Shown here: positions 15,746-19,843 of the stretch, piece by piece
Position numbering within the stretch: position 1 is the first letter of the stretch
How the letters are laid out: every line of letters starts with the position of its first letter
Source: Candidatus Bipolaricaulota bacterium
GTDB lineage: Bacteria; Bipolaricaulota; Bipolaricaulia; RBG-16-55-9
Direction of reading: 5' to 3'
DNA length: 19,843 nt
Assembly (NCBI GenBank): GCA_018609825.1
Contig: JAHEOA010000057.1
Span: 1 to 19,843, forward strand
The notes under the pieces: generated by a model
The model's input: the letters and a program-made list of their open reading frames with translations, nothing else
Told to the model about the DNA's origin: nothing
Databases searched by the model: none
Made by a program: the position numbers and the translations under genes

Positions 15746-15778
15746 CGTCATGGCAGCGTCATGGGAGCGTCATGGGCC
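15746..15778 (+). repeat. Three tandem 11-bp direct repeats at the end of the antiporter gene
   Basis: Units are CGTCATGGCAG (15746-15756), CGTCATGGGAG (15757-15767) and CGTCATGGGCC (15768-15778), sharing the first eight bases exactly. The third copy contains the antiporter stop codon. Copy number and period are the same as in the array at 8290-8322, although the unit sequence differs. Confidence 0.6.
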
Positions 15779-16972
15779 AGAGGCCGAGTCCGGCCCGTCG
15801 GGGGCGCTGCCCGGGGCTTGCTCGTCCGGGTGGGATGCCTCGGCCCAGTTGACCAGCGGCCGCAACGCAAACGGCACCAGGAGCGTCGAGGCCAACACCA
15901 CCAGGAGCACCACGGCGTACTCGCGCTGATCGACGGCCCCGGCCGAGAGCCCGATCGCCGCGACGATGAGCCCCACCTCGCCGCGGGGCACCATCCCGAC
16001 CCCCACGAGAACGGCCTGACGAGCGCCCCGCGTCAGCGCCCCGATCCCGCCGAGGAGCTTGCAGGCGATGGCGATGGCGCTGGCCACGCCGCCGATGGCC
16101 AGGGTCATGGGATCCAGCAACGACCCGAGATCCAGGCGCACGCCGATCATGGCGAAAAAGAGCGGGGTGAGGAACAGTTCCAGCGCGTGGGTCGGCCCGC
16201 CCAGATCGTAGTCCTCTTCGACCTCGGCCAGGAGCATCCCGGCGAAGAACGCACCGACAATGGGGGCCAACCCGATCGCGGTCGCGAGCCCCGACAGCCC
16301 CATCGCCAGCGTCAGCGCCACGCTGAACGGCCCGCCGAACGGGAGCCTTTCCAGGGGAATCCGTCGCACCACGGGCACGAGCAGCATCGCGCCCGCGACA
16401 AAGCCCAACGACAGGAGGCTCAGCTGCACGATGGCGCCGAGCTCCACGCTTCCGGTCTGGGCGACGCCGGAGACGACCGCCAAGACGATCAGCCCGAGGA
16501 CGTCGTCGATCACGGCCGCCCCCAGGATGATGCGGCTGTAGGTGCGGGAGAGCACGCCGATCTCCTGCAGCACGGCCGCCGTGATGCCGACGCTGGTGGC
16601 CACCAGCGCGGTCCCGAGGAACAGCGCCGGGAGCTGATCGAAGCCGATGAAGAGCCCGTAGGCGTAGCCCGCGACAAACGGAAGCGACACGCCGATGATG
16701 GCGACGGCGACGGCCTCTTTGCCCACGGAGATGATGTCGCGCAGTCGGACCTCCAGGCCGACCATGAACAGCAGGAAGATCGCGCCCAGCTCCGCCAGAA
16801 ACGCCAGGATCTCGCCCTCATGGGCGAGCCCGAGCAGGGACGGCCCGACGACGATCCCCGCCAACAATTGACCGATCACGGCCGGCTGGCCGAATCGCTG
16901 GAAGAGGCGGCCGCTGAGCTGGGCGGCGGCCAACAGGAAGAAGATCTCCAGAAGGTGCTGCGTGCCGTGCAT
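15770..16972 (-). CDS. NapA-like sodium/proton antiporter (CPA2 family)
   Basis: A 400-aa integral membrane protein with about a dozen hydrophobic segments. The N-terminus has GQPAVIGQLLAGIVVGPSLLG, then FLLFMVGLEV and the discontinuous-helix segment TSVGITAAVLQE. The ion-binding motif VIDDVLGL carries D156 and D157, the same positions as the aspartate pair in Thermus NapA as I recall it. A lysine in ACKLLGG sits where the partner lysine of electrogenic antiporters is expected, and GMVPRGEVGLI follows. The C-terminus is a short Pro/Asp/Ser tail with no RCK (TrkA-N) domain, which separates it from KefB/KefC potassium systems. The ATG overlaps the stop of the CBS gene by 1 nt (TAATG), so the two are almost certainly coupled. 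The likely job is exchanging Na+ for H+ across the membrane; potassium transport cannot be ruled out. Confidence 0.9.
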   Translation of the reverse strand: MHGTQHLLEIFFLLAAAQLSGRLFQRFGQPAVIGQLLAGIVVGPSLLGLAHEGEILAFLAELGAIFLLFMVGLEVRLRDIISVGKEAVAVAIIGVSLPFVAGYAYGLFIGFDQLPALFLGTALVATSVGITAAVLQEIGVLSRTYSRIILGAAVIDDVLGLIVLAVVSGVAQTGSVELGAIVQLSLLSLGFVAGAMLLVPVVRRIPLERLPFGGPFSVALTLAMGLSGLATAIGLAPIVGAFFAGMLLAEVEEDYDLGGPTHALELFLTPLFFAMIGVRLDLGSLLDPMTLAIGGVASAIAIACKLLGGIGALTRGARQAVLVGVGMVPRGEVGLIVAAIGLSAGAVDQREYAVVLLVVLASTLLVPFALRPLVNWAEASHPDEQAPGSAPDGPDSASGP

Positions 16973-17427
16973 TACTGGCCCGAGGTGAGGACTTGCAGGA
17001 TGTCGTTGCGCCCGATGACCCCAAGCAGATGCCGATCGTCGTCCACGACAAAGACCTGACTGTCGCCGCTGGAGACGATCGTCCGCAGGACGTGGCAGAG
17101 GTGGGTGTCGGGGGTGACGGTCTGGACGTCCTTGTGCATGTGGGCCTCGACGGTCTGCTCGCGGTACTGCGGCCCGAACTTGTGGTAGTTGTTCTCGTCC
17201 AGCCAGCTCTCGAACAGTCGCAGCGCCTCCACCTCGGAGAAGGGCACCGACTCGAGCCGCGGCAGCAGGTTGTCCATCGAGAGCGCGCCGACGAGCTGAT
17301 CCTCGTCGTCGTCGACCACGGGCAAGGTGCTGAAGGGATTGTGCAGCATGCGCTGGGCCGCATCCCAGAGCGACTCATCCGCCCGGACCCAGATGGGCGC
17401 CGGTTCCATGATGTCGCGAGCTTCCAT
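16972..17427 (-). CDS. Tandem CBS-domain protein, likely regulator of the antiporter
   Basis: A 151-aa soluble protein with two CBS motifs. CBS1 (about 1-55) begins EARDIMEPAPIWVRADESL and has STLPVVDDDEDQLVGALS. CBS2 (about 95-148) has VQTVTPDTHLCHVL and QVFVVDDDRHLLGVI. The linker is longer than usual, about 40 residues, with WLDENNYHKFGPQYRE. CBS pairs bind adenine nucleotides or act as ionic-strength sensors and often gate transporters; this gene is translationally coupled to the antiporter, so that role is inferred. GGGAGGGTTGAT directly before the ATG gives a good ribosome-binding site. It lies 36 nt after nuoN on the same strand with no terminator between. No enzymatic domain is visible. 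Confidence 0.9.
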   Translation of the reverse strand: MEARDIMEPAPIWVRADESLWDAAQRMLHNPFSTLPVVDDDEDQLVGALSMDNLLPRLESVPFSEVEALRLFESWLDENNYHKFGPQYREQTVEAHMHKDVQTVTPDTHLCHVLRTIVSSGDSQVFVVDDDRHLLGVIGRNDILQVLTSGQ

Positions 17428-17463
17428 ATCAACCCTCCCAGACGGGGACGCCGGGTCGTTGCC

Positions 17464-18927
17464 TCAGGGCGCGACGGCCATGGACGTCACCTGGCCGAGC
17501 CAGCCGTAGGCCAACGTCGGGTAGATCCCCAGCAGCAGAATCCCGATCGCCATGATCGTCAACCCGACCCAGGCCAGGCGCGATCGGAACGCCGCGCGGT
17601 CGGTCTCGGCCGGGCGCATCACCATGGTGTAGACCACCCGGAGATAATAGGAGACGGAGACGACGCTGGTGACGACGCCCACGATCGCCAGCCAGAGCAG
17701 ATCGGCCTCGACCGCCGCCCGGAAAACGTAGAACTTCCCGAAGAAACCCGCCGTGGGCGGCAGCCCGGCCAGCGAGATCATGAAGATCGCCATGGCGGTG
17801 CCGAGCCCGGGGGATTTCCAGGCCCACCCGGCGACGTCGTCCAGCGAAAGGTTCTCGCCCTGGCCCTCCGCGAGCATGACGACCCCGAACGCGCCGAGCG
17901 TCATGAGCGTGTAGACGAGCAGATAGAACAACAGCCCCGACGTCGCTTCCGACGCCAATTCGGGGGACTGTGCGGCGGCCACGCCGATCAAGAGATACCC
18001 GGCGTGCGCGATGCTGGAATACGCCAACAGGCGCTTCAGGTTGGTCTGCACCACGGCCACCAGGTTGCCCAGGACCATCGTCAACGCCGCGATGACGCCG
18101 ACGAGAATCGCCCAGCTGGCCGCGAACCCCACGAACGGATCGGCAAAGATCCGAATGAACGCCGCGAACGCGCCCGCCTTGGCGGCCACGGCCATGAAGG
18201 CGGTTGTCGAGGTCGGCGCGCCCTCGTAGACGTCCGGCGCCCAGGTGTGGAACGGCACGGCGGCCGACTTGAAGCTCAGCCCGACCAACAATAATCCCGC
18301 GCCCGCATAGAGCAACAACGGCTTGGCGTCCAACGCGCCCGAGACGGCGTCCGACAGGGCGATCAGTTGGGTCGTTCCCGTCGCGCCGTAGACGAGCGCC
18401 ACGCCGTAGAGCAACAGCGCGCTGGAGAACGACCCCAACAGGAAGTACTTGAAGCCGGCCTCCTGCGAGGCGGTCTGATGCCGAAAGAACGACGAGAGAA
18501 TGTAGAGCGGAATGGAGAGCGTCTCCAGGCCCAGGAAGATCATCAGCAGGTCAGCACTTGAGCCCATCAGCATCGCCCCGAGCGTGGAGAACAGAATCAG
18601 CGTGTAGTACTCGCCGCTCGCGGCCCCTTGACGCTCCAGGTAGTCGGCCGAGAGCATCAGCGTGAACCCGGCGCCGAGCAGGAAGACGACGTTGAGGAAC
18701 TTGGCCAGGACGTCGACGCGCAGCATGCCCTGGACCATCGGCTCGTTGAACGTCGGGGTCCACAGCGTGGCGACCAGCGCGCCGACGACGCTCAGGAGAC
18801 TGAGCCAGGCCAGCCAGCGCCGCCCATCGGCTCGAATGAAGAGCCCGGTCAACAGAACGACGAGCGCCATCGTCGCCAGGATGATCTCGGGCAAGAGCGC
18901 CAGGAAGTCGTTCGTCGTAAACGTCAT
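17464..18927 (-). CDS. nuoN: NADH-quinone oxidoreductase subunit N
   Basis: A 487-aa antiporter-like membrane subunit of respiratory complex I, one of the three proton-pumping channels. The typical signatures are present: LLMIFLGLETLSIPLYILS, then EAGFKYFLLGSFSSALLLYG, then SFKSAAVPFHTWAPDVYEG with the channel lysine K220, and LLAYSSIAHAGYLLIG. About 14 hydrophobic segments run through the protein. It overlaps nuoM by 4 nt (ATGA), the classic nuoM-nuoN junction. The CBS gene and antiporter follow after 36 nt. Without the peripheral subunits in view, the electron donor (NADH, ferredoxin or F420H2) cannot be decided. Confidence 0.96.
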   Translation of the reverse strand: MTFTTNDFLALLPEIILATMALVVLLTGLFIRADGRRWLAWLSLLSVVGALVATLWTPTFNEPMVQGMLRVDVLAKFLNVVFLLGAGFTLMLSADYLERQGAASGEYYTLILFSTLGAMLMGSSADLLMIFLGLETLSIPLYILSSFFRHQTASQEAGFKYFLLGSFSSALLLYGVALVYGATGTTQLIALSDAVSGALDAKPLLLYAGAGLLLVGLSFKSAAVPFHTWAPDVYEGAPTSTTAFMAVAAKAGAFAAFIRIFADPFVGFAASWAILVGVIAALTMVLGNLVAVVQTNLKRLLAYSSIAHAGYLLIGVAAAQSPELASEATSGLLFYLLVYTLMTLGAFGVVMLAEGQGENLSLDDVAGWAWKSPGLGTAMAIFMISLAGLPPTAGFFGKFYVFRAAVEADLLWLAIVGVVTSVVSVSYYLRVVYTMVMRPAETDRAAFRSRLAWVGLTIMAIGILLLGIYPTLAYGWLGQVTSMAVAP

Positions 18928-19843
18928 GGGGAGCCTCCGTCGTCGGCGTCGGTCTCATCGTGTGCGGCGTCGATGGGCGGCATGTTGGCGTCCTTTGAGG
19001 CATCAACGGTGGCGGTCTGAGCGTCGTCGCTGTCCAGTCGAGCCTCCACCTGCTCGACGGTCGATTGGACCGCCGGCTCGATGCGGCTCAAGAACGGGGC
19101 CGGGTAAATCCCGATCCAGAGGATCAACGCCACAAACACCGCGAGCAGCGCGGTCTCCCCACCCGACAGGTCGCGGGCGCCCGCCCGGACGCGGTCAGTC
19201 GTCGGGCCGTGGAACACCCGACGCGCCATGTAGAGCATATAGATGGCTGATAGGACGGCAATCGACGCGCCGACGATGGCGTAGACGGCGTGCTGATTGA
19301 CGTAGGTGCCGACCAGAATGAGGAACTCGCCGACGAAGCCGTTCGTGCCGGGAAGCGCGACGGACGCAAACAGAATGATCAAAAAGAGCGCGGCGAACTT
19401 GGGCATGACGCCCGCGACCCCTTCCATCTCGTCCAGTGATCGACTGTCGAAGCGGTTGGTCAATATCGCGATGACGAGGAAGAGCGCGGCGATGTAGATC
19501 CCGTGGTTGACCATCTGAATGACGCTGCCGGCGGTGGAGAGCATCCCGAAGGAAAAGACCCCGACGGCGACGAGGCCGAGATGGCTGACGCTGGAGTACG
19601 CCACCAGGCGCTTCAGATCGCGCTGCGCCATCGCCACAAACGCCCCGTAGACGACGCCGACGAGCGCCAGCACGAGCAGATACGGCGCCAGCGTCGCGGC
19701 CGCATCGGGAAACACCGACGGGCCGAAGCGAATCAGCCCGTACAGCCCCGCTTTGGACATGAGAGCCGACAGCAGGATCGTCCCCGTGATGGGCGCCTCA
19801 CTGTAGGCATCCGGCAACCAACTGTGCAGAGGCCATATCGGAA
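18924..19843 (-). CDS. nuoM: NADH-quinone oxidoreductase subunit M, C-terminal part
   Basis: The frame is open to the right window edge, so about the last 305 residues are present and the start is outside. The first visible residues, PIWPLHSWLPDAYSEAP, are the conserved core of NuoM helices 7-8, which shows that the methionine-like start at 19817 is internal. SKAGLYGLIRFG, then DLKRLVAYSSVSHLGLV with the channel lysine, and FGMLSTAGSVIQMVNHG identify NuoM and not NuoL or an Mrp subunit. After the last membrane helix the protein has an unusually long tail, about 55 residues, rich in Asp, Ala and Thr (ending DADDGGSP). nuoL would be expected upstream, beyond the window. Confidence 0.95.
   Translation of the reverse strand, partial: PIWPLHSWLPDAYSEAPITGTILLSALMSKAGLYGLIRFGPSVFPDAAATLAPYLLVLALVGVVYGAFVAMAQRDLKRLVAYSSVSHLGLVAVGVFSFGMLSTAGSVIQMVNHGIYIAALFLVIAILTNRFDSRSLDEMEGVAGVMPKFAALFLIILFASVALPGTNGFVGEFLILVGTYVNQHAVYAIVGASIAVLSAIYMLYMARRVFHGPTTDRVRAGARDLSGGETALLAVFVALILWIGIYPAPFLSRIEPAVQSTVEQVEARLDSDDAQTATVDASKDANMPPIDAAHDETDADDGGSP

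Noticed and set aside
15761..18294. Two long plus-strand frames (432 and 433 codons) opposite the antiporter, CBS and nuoN genes
   Set aside because: Their products are Arg/Gln/His/Asp-rich shadows of conserved membrane-protein genes on the minus strand and have no family signature.

Overview
This is a GC-rich, densely coded piece of a bacterial chromosome. It carries conserved housekeeping genes and shows no sign of phage, transposon, CRISPR or plasmid genes. Lineage signals are mixed. NusG has a large insertion in its NGN domain, laid out as in Thermotoga NusG. EF-Tu has a switch I region that lacks the usual RGIT motif and resembles what I recall of planctomycete EF-Tu. RpoB is short (1118 aa) and of the compact type. 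The best description is a deep-branching, probably uncultured bacterium whose phylum cannot be fixed from the window. A long acidic tail on L10 and an acidic C-terminus on NuoM would suit a salt-adapted cell, but this is inference.

Region 1 (1-1298): the 3' end of hflC on the plus strand converges with a Sir2-family NAD-dependent deacylase on the minus strand. Region 2 (1347-6151): a well-formed promoter is followed by six tightly packed genes, trpF-trpB-trpA-aroK-aroB-aroQ. Most of them overlap, giving a supra-operon that joins the last steps of tryptophan synthesis to shikimate-pathway steps. The predicted leader is too short for attenuation.

Region 3 (6148-15651): the translation/transcription block. 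A 54-aa ribbon-helix-helix protein precedes tRNA-Thr(TGT), tRNA-Tyr(GTA), tRNA-Thr(GGT), tuf, rpmG, tRNA-Trp(CCA), secE, nusG, rplK, rplA, rplJ, rplL and rpoB. Each of the three tRNA transcription units has a promoter-like element with a TTGC-type -35 box and a 17-bp spacer. secE starts 3 nt after the CCA end of tRNA-Trp. rpoB is not followed by rpoC; a strong hairpin terminator and a convergent minus-strand operon follow instead.

Region 4 (15770-19843, minus strand): the 3' part of a respiratory complex I operon (nuoM partial, nuoN). It continues into a tandem-CBS-domain protein and a NapA-like sodium/proton antiporter, apparently as one transcription unit.

Two short arrays of three 11-bp direct repeats lie in the spacers before tRNA-Trp and after rpoB. 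The observations most worth a second look are the rpoB/rpoC separation, the NusG insertion domain, the EF-Tu switch I, the probably leaderless secE, the L10 acidic tail, the complex I/antiporter linkage and the 11-bp repeat arrays.
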